From an uncultured Victivallales bacterium (GTDB taxonomy: Bacteria; Verrucomicrobiota; Lentisphaeria; Oligosphaerales; JAFGRS01), in assembly GCA_903834675.1 (NCBI GenBank), contig CAILKC010000092.1, forward strand, positions 1 to 30,057: DNA of 30,057 nucleotides, in the 5' to 3' direction. Every line of letters begins with the position of its first letter. The stretch's first letter is position 1. Of the stretch, positions 22,401 to 29,998 are shown piece by piece. The position numbers were made by a program, and so were the translations under genes. Under the pieces are notes generated by a model. That model did no database searches. It saw only the letters and a list, made by a program, of their open reading frames with translations, and was not told the origin of the DNA.

Positions 22401-24146
22401 AGATAGATACATACACCACAGTCGCACCTCCTCTTCCCCAAACACCTCAAGGCGCTTCAGAACCCACTGGAAGAGGCTCACGGTGTCCGGGTGTTGCACA
22501 GGCAGTTCGCCGATGAGCCTGGGCACGATGCGGTTCATGTCGGCGCCGCCAAGGGAGCGCAGAACATCCAGCATGACCAGGAGATAGAGCGGATTCCCTG
22601 CTTGCGGCACCCGGCAGAGAGCGGTCACATGCGGGGGGGCAAGTTCCTTGCAGTACTCCCGAAGATACCCGGTGACGATGGCGCTGATATCCGGTTCGGA
22701 CAGCGGACCGAGCGACAGGCGCTTGGGTTCGGGCCCAAAGTCGTCGAGGGCACGGAGCACCCGTTTCTCCGGCCCCCCCTCTGCCGCCCCGGAATCATCC
22801 ACGCAACTGACCACGACACGGACTTGCGGGCCGAGGCGGTGCGGCAGCCAGTTGAGTTCATGCCCGTCGCTGAGTTGATTGAGGGCGTCGAGGATGAGGA
22901 CGATACGGCGCTCGCCAGCGTAGTCACCCAGGCGGTTGGCGAAGCGAACGCACAGGCTATTGAGATCGTGCTTGGGATCCTCCTCCACGGGCCATGCGAT
23001 GCCACTGTGGTCCAGTTCGTCGAGCAGGCGCTCGACCAGGGAGCGCGCGTCAGCCGGTCGTTCGGACACACCGACGAAGTGGGCCAAGACTAGGGCCGAA
23101 GGAGCAGGTCCAGCGGTTGAAGTGACATCCTGAGAACCAGAACCTCTGTCTTCCGCGGACGGCATGAGTCCCCGCCAAAGCCTGGCCATTAAGGCAGACT
23201 TACCCTGCCCGGGAGCGGCGGCGACGACGGTCAGGCGGGGGGCATCGGCGGCGGCGCTGCTGACGAAGTCGAGGAGCTGCCGAATCTCACGGTCCCGTCC
23301 CCGGAACCAGCGCCGATGAGATTCGGCAAAGGCCACGATCTGCTGCCTCTCCGCGTCGACCGGCAACAGCGGCAGGGGTTTGGCGAGAGCGACAAGCCTT
23401 TCTGCGAGTTCCGGCGGGACGGGCTCAAATTCATCCGTGTAGCGCGGGTCCAAGTCCGGTTCCGTGCCGAGCATCTGACGCCAGAGGTCCTTGCTCACGT
23501 AACGCTCGTCGCGCAGGACGCCGGACCACAGGTCTTCGAGCACCATCCGACCGAATGCCTCCAGGTCGGAGAATCCGTCGCCGTTCCAGACACAGGGATA
23601 CTCGCGGAAGGGGCGGGAACCGGACTTGATCAGGGCCTTGAGTCTCCCGACGTTGGCCTCGCTCTCGACGAAGGTTGCCCTGGCCGCGGCATCCGCGTTG
23701 TCCGGCACAAGGGCCATGCGCAGGTAGAAGAAGCTGCGTCGGCGGACACGACCGACGAGCGCGGCATGGCGGATCTCCATCTCGGTAATCGAGAGAGATG
23801 CGTATGCTCTGCGGTCGACACGATCGCGGATCTGCTGCGGCTCGGGTACGAACCCGTAGCGCTGCCCAAGCAGGCTCACAAAAAACGGATCGACACGGTC
23901 GATCCACTTCTTGCAGTACTCCCATGGGTTTGAGGTTTCGCCGTTGACGTCCTGTTCCGGCACGCCCCAGCGTAAGTCCACGTCGTAGAACTCCAGCCCC
24001 AGCAACTCCACCCGATCGCGCAACTCCGGGAAAACCACGGTGACCAGATGGTCCCGCTCCGCGTGCATGTCCCTGAAGGTGGACGAGATGAACACGCGGA
24101 TCTGGTGGTCCTGCTGCCGACTGGCACCCTCACTGGCCTGGTCCAT
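19485..24146 (-). CDS. DUF4062-NACHT (STAND) ATPase with 14 WD40 repeats and a C-terminal zinc ribbon (TEP1/NWD1-like layout)
   Basis: A 1553-residue protein. The frame is open to 24734, but ATG 24146 is chosen because its first 31 residues align with the start of the 983-aa paralogue (MDQA, then ASRQQ and VFISSTFRDMHAE). DUF4062: SSTFRDM (21-27), DLRWGV (57-62), GQRYGFVP, and SITEMEIRHA in place of SVTELEILHG. NTPase: APGQGKS (311-317, the first Gly of the P-loop is Ala) and Walker B ending at D420 in DALNQL. A long helical region precedes 13 clear WD40 units (GH...V.SV.VTPDGRRAVSGS.D.TLRVWD) and one degenerate unit, enough for two seven-blade propellers. The end carries CPAC and CPHC pairs, a probable zinc ribbon. 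The stop overlaps the next STAND gene by 4 bp. The propellers are the presumed sensor. Confidence 0.9.
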   Translation of the reverse strand: MDQASEGASRQQDHQIRVFISSTFRDMHAERDHLVTVVFPELRDRVELLGLEFYDVDLRWGVPEQDVNGETSNPWEYCKKWIDRVDPFFVSLLGQRYGFVPEPQQIRDRVDRRAYASLSITEMEIRHAALVGRVRRRSFFYLRMALVPDNADAAARATFVESEANVGRLKALIKSGSRPFREYPCVWNGDGFSDLEAFGRMVLEDLWSGVLRDERYVSKDLWRQMLGTEPDLDPRYTDEFEPVPPELAERLVALAKPLPLLPVDAERQQIVAFAESHRRWFRGRDREIRQLLDFVSSAAADAPRLTVVAAAPGQGKSALMARLWRGLMPSAEDRGSGSQDVTSTAGPAPSALVLAHFVGVSERPADARSLVERLLDELDHSGIAWPVEEDPKHDLNSLCVRFANRLGDYAGERRIVLILDALNQLSDGHELNWLPHRLGPQVRVVVSCVDDSGAAEGGPEKRVLRALDDFGPEPKRLSLGPLSEPDISAIVTGYLREYCKELAPPHVTALCRVPQAGNPLYLLVMLDVLRSLGGADMNRIVPRLIGELPVQHPDTVSLFQWVLKRLEVFGEEEVRLWCMYLSLGRAGMSSQELANLLEFRLGPRAALAARRVERGLRRYLQRRGPQLDFFHSQLRQAVVARYGAGADAAELHGQIADYFRGLADPGGNQSWEGVSERPFLQLVYHLAGARQLGDLCHTLCDLLFIQARCRHGQVVPLQADYHLAIEALPEAHAELVAERERSECVRRWTVETITYAKAWSDRRDQLGRGETVAGPDPQLPAPPAACRMWTEEEIEAECRRLVETPTRRDRLEAFAGFVTAQYYPLLGHGGRPGFVLQHAFNAEPAGPVHAAAAVLVPSLRAPHALRRWPPDARHNPKPTLLSTLEGHIDRVLSVSVTPNSQRAVSVCYGDLRVWELSSGACLRTIEFHDRAVSCVGVTPDGRHAVSGSWDKTLRVWDLDSGALLRTLEGHDHFVSCVSVTPDGRRAVSGGYDHTLRVWDVKSGTCVRILEGHGDTVNCVSMTMDGRRAVSGSGGVSHTDLTLRVWDLESGACVRTLEGHTGRVLSVAATPDGRLAVSGGSDQTLRVWDAESGVCLRTLAGHGGAVASVSVTADGRRAVSASQDRTLRVWDLESGVCVRTMEGHSGGVLSVAVTPDGRRVVSGSWDTTLRVWDSEIGVSLRSLEGHDDGINSVSVAPDALHAVSVSHYSLRVWDLESGICLRPTEGQDDWFFRASVTLDNRRVLSVSSVDTLRVWDLESGVCLRTLRGNGNHIVKCVAVMADGRRAVSGSDDSDVLVWDLVGGACLCTLKGHRCGVNCLSVTPDGQRVISGSLDKTVRVWNLASGACLRTMEGHSRSVECLSVTPDGRCAVSGSNDNTLRVWDLASGACLCTLEGHSDKVNCVSVTPDGRRVVSGSEDSTLRVWDIGRGSCQVAFIAPAPVRATAVLGDAVMLGTATGAVLFLDLHGIMAGPAILTAADCRSARCPACGRQLEPSDAIIMAIRSICGHLTPGQSPCLDLPAFAFADPRLLSACPHCHSPLRFNPFLAGLGSGLP

Positions 24147-24258
24147 GCACGCCCGTTCCCGCCGGAAGAGGTGATCTTGGTCGCCTCCATGGGCCGCGAC
24201 CGGCGTTACTTCCTGCGTCCTCGGTTTACTCGCATCGGGCGTTACGATAGCCCGCGGA

Positions 24259-25044
24259 TTACCGCGCACAACAGGGCGCGCAGGGCGGGCGCTGCGCGAC
24301 GCGAGCCCCGAGACGACTTCGCCATGTGTGCCGGACGCGAGTAACCTGAGGGATAGGGCTGGCCGGTGAATGCAGAGTCGGATAGCGGACGACCAGAGAA
24401 ATGTCGGCCGTCCATGCGAGCGCCTCGACGAAGGTCTCCACGCGGGGCGTCCATGCCTCCAAGAGACGCGCCGCGACGGCCCGGGTGACTCCACCACCAT
24501 GGGCGAGTTGGTTGCGGAGAGCGGCAAGCGACGTGCGGGCAGTACGATCCTTCGCGTCGCCATCGAGGAGAGGGATGAGAAGGCCTTCCACCAGCAAACG
24601 AAGCTCGGGAAGGGCGGTTTCACCCGGGGACAGGAAGCGGACCACGGCCTCGGCCATACCGCGCCACATACCCAGGGTGGGTTCCTCGATGCGGTTGCGC
24701 AACTCGCGCAGCAAGGCGTCCGGCAGGGGGCCACGGCGCGCCAAGTCTGCCAGTCCTGCTATCACCACAAAGCGGAGGGTCAACTCCACGGCGTCGCAGG
24801 CGTGCCAGAGACGTTGGACCGGGTGCGTCTCCGCCTCGTATTCGTGAAGCGGGATGGCCAGGATGCTCGGGAGACCGGACAAGTCCCAACCGGCAGACGC
24901 CGCGCCAACGTCCTGTACCCCGGCCGTTTCTCCAGCGGGAATCGGAACCAGATTACCCCCGCACTTCCTCATGCACATGAACTCGTTGTCGGCGGCGGAT
25001 GCATCATCCGACACACGCCCGCAGCGGCTGCAGCGGTAAGACAT
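24259..25044 (-). CDS. Zinc-ribbon protein with a helical domain, possibly truncated (261 aa)
   Basis: Start at ATG 25044, with GGAGG on this strand at 25054-25058. The N-terminus is a zinc ribbon: YRCSRCG (about 3-9) and FMCMRKCGG some 20 residues later. Residues about 60-225 form a helical domain rich in Leu (IPLHEYEAETHPVQRLW, DAVELTLRFVVIAGLADLA, RNRIEEPTLGMW, SLAALRNQLAHGGG). The last ~40 residues (after SLVVRYP) are Arg/Pro/Cys-rich and look unlike the rest. The frame of the downstream WD40 STAND gene is open through this region, so the protein may have lost its natural end, or been part of a larger fusion, through a frameshift. No enzyme motif is seen. It is the first gene of the minus-strand set, 112 bp before the WD40 STAND, and may be its adaptor or regulator (inference). 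Confidence 0.65.
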   Translation of the reverse strand: MSYRCSRCGRVSDDASAADNEFMCMRKCGGNLVPIPAGETAGVQDVGAASAGWDLSGLPSILAIPLHEYEAETHPVQRLWHACDAVELTLRFVVIAGLADLARRGPLPDALLRELRNRIEEPTLGMWRGMAEAVVRFLSPGETALPELRLLVEGLLIPLLDGDAKDRTARTSLAALRNQLAHGGGVTRAVAARLLEAWTPRVETFVEALAWTADISLVVRYPTLHSPASPIPQVTRVRHTWRSRLGARVAQRPPCAPCCAR

Positions 25045-25156
25045 GGGCTTCGACCTCCAGTCCCGATGGGCACCAGGCAGGTGCGCCACTTGTAGTGCCA
25101 CGGCATGACGCTGACAGCAAAGATGAGTCCCCACCAAGGGCGGGAACGATGGCGAC

Positions 25157-25366
25157 TCACCTTCCCTGCGTGGCTACCCACAACTGGCGCAGGATTGGGC
25201 TTTGAGCCCCTTCCATCCACTCCTCGGCCTTCCTTTTCACCCCTTCAGGCACGACCGGCGTCCGGTCGCGCGCCCAGAGCGCCCGCAGTACAAGCATGAC
25301 CCGTTCCTGCGGGGTGACGCCCATGCCAGCGAGCGCGGCCAGTGTCTCCAGTTCCTTCGGGGTGCC
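25157..25366 (-). pseudogene. Probable 3' fragment of an unknown gene
   Basis: The minus frame from about 25366 to the TGA at 25157 encodes a well-behaved amphipathic sequence (KELETLAALAGMGVTPQERV, LRALWARDR, VKRKAEEWMEG, ILRQLWVATQGR) with GC-rich third positions. No start codon with a ribosome binding site lies just upstream, and the preceding codons look non-coding. It may be the end of a degraded gene, or a small protein with an unusual start. No family is recognised. Confidence 0.35.
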
Positions 25367-25764
25367 CGAGTTGCCGCATCCCCGACGGCCGCCTGTAGGA
25401 TACCCCGGATCGGCTGCGCATGCAACAGGCATCGAGGGGCAGACACTCGGCCATTGACAAGCGCCAGGACTCCAGCAGGCAGTGAGTAACAACACTCACG
25501 GAACACGGAATGAAGTCGCCACAGCACCCAGCGCGCCACAGACCTCGGCGATACCGGCCTGGCGGTGTTCCCCGGCGCTACAACGGAGATGCTCTTGCCG
25601 CGTTCCTCACCCGGTGTCATTGTGTCGTTTGCTATGTAGACCGTTGGGGGTATATCAGAGTCATGCAGTCGGCGGTGATGGCTGAGTATCGGGGTGAGTG
25701 GAGCATCGTAGGCATTGCAGTCCGGGCAGGAAGCGTGCGTCCTTCCATCAGAGAGGGTCTTCCC
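25367..25764. other. Divergent intergenic region between the minus-strand STAND set and the right cassette
   Basis: Overlapping frames on both strands (for example a 246-codon minus frame ending at 25237) show no motif, ribosome binding site or codon bias and look spurious. The stretch probably holds the promoter of the right-hand cassette. No tRNA, inverted repeat or CRISPR-like repeat was seen. Confidence 0.4.
25629..25656 (+). promoter_or_regulatory. Candidate promoter for the right-hand cassette
   Basis: TTGCTA (25629-25634) and TATATC (25651-25656) are 16 bases apart, about 110 bases before the small zinc-ribbon gene. The -10 is an unusual AT-rich spot in GC-rich DNA, but the -35 is weak. 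Confidence 0.3.
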
Positions 25765-25938
25765 ATGAGAAGCTGCGAGGGAAAGCGCGAGAACGGGACG
25801 AGATGTGGAGCCGTGATCTACCGTTGCAAGAAGTGTGGGAGTGTCGGCTGTTGCACGGAAGGATGTACGAACCAGGCGTTCAAGTCCGGCAGTCAGATTT
25901 GCCACCAGTGCGGCAGCAATCTGAAGGATTCGGTCTGA
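25765..25938 (+). CDS. Small zinc-ribbon protein (57 aa)
   Basis: The longer open frame starts at 25510, but the start is placed at ATG 25765, which has GAGAGGG at 25751-25757. Nine cysteines in 57 residues are arranged as single cysteines at 4 and 14, then CKKCG (21-25), GCC (28-30), C34, and CHQCG near the end. This suggests one or two zinc-binding knuckles. The zinc ribbon at the N-terminus of the protein at 24259-25044 has a similar layout, so both operons carry a stand-alone or terminal ribbon. First gene of the cassette leading to the fifth STAND ATPase. Its role is unknown; nucleic-acid or protein binding would be typical of such ribbons. Confidence 0.6.
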   Translation: MRSCEGKRENGTRCGAVIYRCKKCGSVGCCTEGCTNQAFKSGSQICHQCGSNLKDSV

Positions 25939-26024
25939 ACTCCGTCGCGTGTGCCCGCCATGAGAGTGTCCCGGCACTCAACAAGAACAAGAGGTCGCAC
26001 TGACCAGACTTTGGGGAACCCGTG

Positions 26025-26198
26025 ATGAGCGCTACCGTTGAAGCCACGTTGTACACGACAGGATCTGAGACCACAGAGCAGCAACTTGCCGAGGACATCA
26101 AGGGTGAACTTGAGGATCAGCATGATGCCGGCCCAGCGGTGAAGCAGTTCAAAGTCACGATCACAGTCGAAGAGGTGAGACCGTGTCGGGGGAAATAA
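26025..26198 (+). CDS. Small acidic protein (57 aa)
   Basis: ATG at 26025 (an in-frame GTG lies directly before it) with GGGGA at about 26013-26017. The sequence has a polar N-terminal part, an acidic helix (TEQQLAEDIKGELEDQHDAG) and a strand-like QFKVTITVEEV near the end. I do not recognise it. Its stop overlaps the GTG start of the next gene by 16 bp, or lies 2 bp before that gene's alternative ATG at 26201, so the two are probably coupled. A small protein tightly coupled to a candidate toxin-like enzyme could be an inhibitor or adaptor (inference). Confidence 0.5.
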   Translation: MSATVEATLYTTGSETTEQQLAEDIKGELEDQHDAGPAVKQFKVTITVEEVRPCRGK

Positions 26199-26608
26199 GG
26201 ATGCAGGAGTCGAGAATCGGGACGGAAGAGGAATGTGCCCAGTTCTCACGGGGAACTGACCCTGGAACCAAAGGCTGGTGGTACCACGGGACGAGGGAAA
26301 GAGAAGCGAGATCCCTGACTGACGGCACCAAGAGGTTCGAGGGTATCGGCGAGGTCTGTTTCACACGAAATCCGCAGGGCGCGTCTCAGCACCATGGGAA
26401 GTTCGTGATCCGTGCGATGCTGCACGTCGACAGGAATTCGGGGGATCATTACTACGAGCAAGACGCATCCGTTGGCATCACCGGAGGGTTCGACGAGATC
26501 AAGGTGTACGGTGCCTCTTGTATCATGGTTGAGCGGTGTTATCTCGGGGATCACACCGGCATAGGTGGGGTCAACGGGACCGCGGGGGTTCGCCGCACGG
26601 GGCGTTAG
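26183..26608 (+). CDS. ADP-ribosyltransferase-like protein (141 aa)
   Basis: Start is GTG at 26183 or ATG at 26201; both have acceptable GA-rich leaders. The core resembles the ART fold of KptA/PARP-type enzymes: WWYHGT (32-37) supplies the His-Gly-Thr of the first strand, a helix with EREARSL follows, then GIGEVCFTRNPQGASQH, where ART proteins have a G..vyfT....A segment, a strand FVIRAML, and a late FDEIKVYG strand that could carry the acidic residue. ARTs use NAD+ to modify proteins, nucleic acids or small molecules and are frequent effectors in bacterial conflict systems. It lies between the 57-aa acidic protein and the fifth STAND gene (129 bp away). The family match is by eye only; without the catalytic third residue confirmed, an inactive ART-like fold is possible. 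Confidence 0.45.
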   Translation: MSGEIRMQESRIGTEEECAQFSRGTDPGTKGWWYHGTREREARSLTDGTKRFEGIGEVCFTRNPQGASQHHGKFVIRAMLHVDRNSGDHYYEQDASVGITGGFDEIKVYGASCIMVERCYLGDHTGIGGVNGTAGVRRTGR

Positions 26609-26737
26609 GCGGATAGCAGGCCGCCTGCTACTGCACTCCGCTGGCGTTCCAGAACAAGGAATGGACAAGCATCGCCCGTGGGGATCGTGACCGTGACGCG
26701 AGACGAATTGCGCTTCGCACGAGGAGCCTTGTGATTC

Positions 26738-29700
26738 ATGCCGAAACCTGCTGCCAGCGAGAGGTCACAGTCTCGACCTACCGCCATGGAGTTGTTCACC
26801 GACCGGGATCGGGAACAGGAACTCCTGCGGGCCGCATTGGCCCCGGGACCGACACCGCCCGAGCACCCTGAGCGTTTCCTGACCGTGTTCTACGGCGTCG
26901 GTGGCGTCGGCAAGAGCACGCTGTGCTGGCGGGCACGCGAGACCGCAGGCACGGAGTTCCGGGACAACCCGCCCGTTCTCCTGCACCTGGACTTGGACGG
27001 CAGCGGCTGGCATCCGAATACCGGTTTCGTAGCGCTGGCGGCCGAACTCGCCCGGGCGATGAACCGGAAGGACGTCGGTATCCAGCCCCGGCTGACACTC
27101 GCGCTGCTGGTCATCTACGCGCAGTGCGACGGTCGCACGGCCACAGAGATGCCCGCCGGTTTGTGCTGGGATACCGCTGTCGAGGTAGTTGACAAAGGCG
27201 TCGAACTGTCCGGTATTCCCGGCGTGGGTTTGATGCTGAAGGGCGCACGATGGCTTCGAGACCGCGCGGAGCAGGACGCCACACGTCGGCGGTTGCGCGA
27301 ACTGAACCTCTGGCCCGTGGAAGCCTCTGGCCGAATCAACATGGTTGACCTCGACGGGAAGATCGCCAACGCTCTCTACGACGATATCAGGAGTTGGCTG
27401 GCTGACAACCCGCGACGGCACGTACGGCTCCTGGTGGACGGATTCGAGCGCATCCAGAGTCAAGAACGCAAGCCCGACGCCCATCAACGGTTCCAGGAGT
27501 TCCTGGGCGCCTTCGCGGCCAGCAGCGACCGGGAGGTAGCCGGACGGTTCCGCGCTGTTGTCTTCGGGCGGGAGAGGTTGCGCTGGGACGAGCTGTACGA
27601 AGATTCCGGATGGGCAAAGTGCTGGAACCAGCACCTGCTCGAAGGGTTGAGCGAAACAGATGCCCGCCGCTTTCTCACCACGCTCAGCCGCTGGTGGCGG
27701 GACCACGGCAATGGGGAGCTCGATGCAGCCACGGAGAAGTACGTGCCAGCCATCCTTGACGCCGCCGATGAACGGCGCGGCAACGACCGGCTGATCTACC
27801 CGTACTACCTCGATCTGGCACTGGAACACCTGCAAAACAGCATCAGCCGTGGTGAAGCGCCGGATTTCGGCGCGACCCCGGCTGAGTTGCAGGACCGGTT
27901 CCTTCGCTATCTGGCGCCTGACGAACTGGACGCCCTCATGGTCCTGGCCCTCGCAGGGGAGTTCGATGAGCGACTATTCAGGTCCCTGGCAGAGAAACGG
28001 GTCATCAACCTCCCTGCCCACAGCTTCCACCGCCGGTTGCGTCAGGAGCACACGTACTTCGAAGCCACGACTGAGGACGGCCGGACCTGGCGGTTCCACC
28101 GTCACTTCCAGGATGCGTTGATGGCCCGCTGGCGCGGATCCGACGCCTTGCGCCACGAAGCCCAAGGCGTGATCGGCAGCCTTCTCGACTGCTTCAAAGC
28201 TGCCATCGACGGCAAGCCCGAGCGCGACTGGACCTCGGCGCAGATCGAGGCCTGGCGGCACGGAGTGGACATCCTCGTCACCCACGGGCCAGGAACCGGA
28301 CTCATCCCCGTGGACACGTGGAAAGAGTTGCTGAACGAGGCGCCCTGGTCCGCGGCACACCCCGCCTGCCTGCGGTTGCGCCTGGCGTTCGCTCAACGCA
28401 CTCTGGCGGGTTGCGAACACCAACTTGGCCCTGAGCACGCGGACACTTTGCGCTGCGTCACTCACCTGGCGAGTCTCCTCAACGACTGCGGCGACTATGG
28501 CGCCGCCGAGAAGTGCTGTCGCCGGGGGCTCGAAGCTCACGAGCGCACCCTAGACCCCGACCATCGTGATACCCTGCGAGACGTCCACAATCTTGCCGTC
28601 GTTCTGAGTCACCGAGGCGACTACGCTGCAGCCGAGAGACTCTTCCGCCGTGCCTTGGAGGCTTGCGAGCGTGCTCTCGGCTCCGAAGACCTGGATACGC
28701 TGACTAACCTTATGACGCTTGCGACCCTTCTTGGCAACCAGGGGTATTACCCGGTTGCGGAGAGACTTCACCGCCGCGCTCTCGAAGCCATGGAGCGTGT
28801 TGTCGGGCCTGCGCACCCCCATACTCTGCACAGCGTCAGCAACCTCGCCGTCCTGCTGAGTTGCCGCGGTGACCATGCCGCCGCGGAGAAACTCTACCGC
28901 CGCGCACTGGAAGCCCGCCAACGTATGCTCGGCCCCGAACACCCGGACACCTTGACCAGTGCCCATAACCTCGCCTGTGTCCTGGCCGAGTGTGGCAGTC
29001 AAGCCGAGTCCGAGAAACTTCACCGGTGGCTGATCGAGACGCAGAACCGTACTCTCGGCCCGGAGCACCCCGACACCCTTGCCAGTGTCAACTCCTTGGC
29101 CGACTGCCTGGTGGGCCTCGGCGATCACACGGAAGCCGAGGAGCTCTACCGCCACGCGCTCGATGCCCGTGAGCGCCTCCTCGGTCCGGAGCACCCCGAC
29201 ACCATGTGCAGTTTCGACAGGCTCATCAGACTCCTGAATCATTCTAGGGACTATGGTGGGGCCCTCCATCTTGCCGAGCGCCTCAACGAGTCCTGCCAAA
29301 AGGCCAGAGCCAATGATCCCGTGCGTTGGCCGCATTTCTCGTCGATGGACATCCAAAGCCTCGCCGCCTGGGCAGGCGTTCCCCTCGGTGGTGCTACCGA
29401 CGACCTTTACGCTGAAGAGGACCGCTATGCCCGCAAACTGGAGTTCATCGAGGCCTTTGTCGGCCTAGAGGACCCGGTCGCACTGGTATGCGCCAACCAA
29501 CTGGTGATGGCTCTGTGCAAGCGCGGAGACTATGATGAAGCGGAGACTATGTATCGTCGTGTGCTGGACGCCCGCGACCGCGCGCTTCCACCCGATCACC
29601 CCGACACGCTGAATGGTGTTGAGAACCTTTCGCTATGGCTTGATTCCTGGGGGCGTCCAGCCAACGCCGCGGCGTTACTGAAGCATTACGCCGGCCTTTC

Positions 29701-29998
29701 GCCCGATGCCTGCCGGAGACTGCGCTACCCATGGGCTTGTAGCGCCTGCCTGGCCGGTGACTTGGAGACGGCAAGAGAGTTGATCAATGCGGAAATCCGC
29801 GAGAACCCCATGGCGCTGGACCGTGCCGTCAAACACCCCGACTTCGAGGCCATCCGGGAGTTCTTGCTCCAGCTGAAGCAAGACGCGGCCGCAACGCAGA
29901 CCAAAGATATTCCCGAGGTAACTGCTCAGGTACTGGAAAGGCCCCAGGTTTCGTCTCTGGCCTGCCGAATGCCTGCCGTGGACGGGTGGTCGCTCTGA
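26738..29998 (+). CDS. STAND (NB-ARC/NACHT-like) ATPase with TPR repeats
   Basis: A 1086-residue protein without a DUF4062 domain. It opens with a short basic segment, then MELFTDRDREQELLRAAL (17-34), the helix that commonly precedes the NTPase, and Walker A GVGGVGKST (53-61). Walker B is RLLVDGFERI in the second quarter. After a helical/winged-helix region (LQDRFLRYLAPDELDALMVL; RFHRHFQDAL) there are about six TPR_12-type repeats of 42 residues from about 560 to 840, consensus LGPEHPDTL....NLA..L...GD...AEKLYRRALEARER, and one more unit near 920-965. GAGGAG lies at 26721-26726. It is the last gene of the right cassette, so the ART-like and small proteins upstream are its likely partners, the STAND acting as sensor-switch. 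It is complete within the window. Confidence 0.88.
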   Translation: MPKPAASERSQSRPTAMELFTDRDREQELLRAALAPGPTPPEHPERFLTVFYGVGGVGKSTLCWRARETAGTEFRDNPPVLLHLDLDGSGWHPNTGFVALAAELARAMNRKDVGIQPRLTLALLVIYAQCDGRTATEMPAGLCWDTAVEVVDKGVELSGIPGVGLMLKGARWLRDRAEQDATRRRLRELNLWPVEASGRINMVDLDGKIANALYDDIRSWLADNPRRHVRLLVDGFERIQSQERKPDAHQRFQEFLGAFAASSDREVAGRFRAVVFGRERLRWDELYEDSGWAKCWNQHLLEGLSETDARRFLTTLSRWWRDHGNGELDAATEKYVPAILDAADERRGNDRLIYPYYLDLALEHLQNSISRGEAPDFGATPAELQDRFLRYLAPDELDALMVLALAGEFDERLFRSLAEKRVINLPAHSFHRRLRQEHTYFEATTEDGRTWRFHRHFQDALMARWRGSDALRHEAQGVIGSLLDCFKAAIDGKPERDWTSAQIEAWRHGVDILVTHGPGTGLIPVDTWKELLNEAPWSAAHPACLRLRLAFAQRTLAGCEHQLGPEHADTLRCVTHLASLLNDCGDYGAAEKCCRRGLEAHERTLDPDHRDTLRDVHNLAVVLSHRGDYAAAERLFRRALEACERALGSEDLDTLTNLMTLATLLGNQGYYPVAERLHRRALEAMERVVGPAHPHTLHSVSNLAVLLSCRGDHAAAEKLYRRALEARQRMLGPEHPDTLTSAHNLACVLAECGSQAESEKLHRWLIETQNRTLGPEHPDTLASVNSLADCLVGLGDHTEAEELYRHALDARERLLGPEHPDTMCSFDRLIRLLNHSRDYGGALHLAERLNESCQKARANDPVRWPHFSSMDIQSLAAWAGVPLGGATDDLYAEEDRYARKLEFIEAFVGLEDPVALVCANQLVMALCKRGDYDEAETMYRRVLDARDRALPPDHPDTLNGVENLSLWLDSWGRPANAAALLKHYAGLSPDACRRLRYPWACSACLAGDLETARELINAEIRENPMALDRAVKHPDFEAIREFLLQLKQDAAATQTKDIPEVTAQVLERPQVSSLACRMPAVDGWSL

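Noticed and set aside
25237..25977. 246-codon minus frame in the divergent intergenic region
   Set aside because: No motifs, no ribosome binding site, and it overlaps the small zinc-ribbon gene on the other strand, whose cysteine pattern is convincing.
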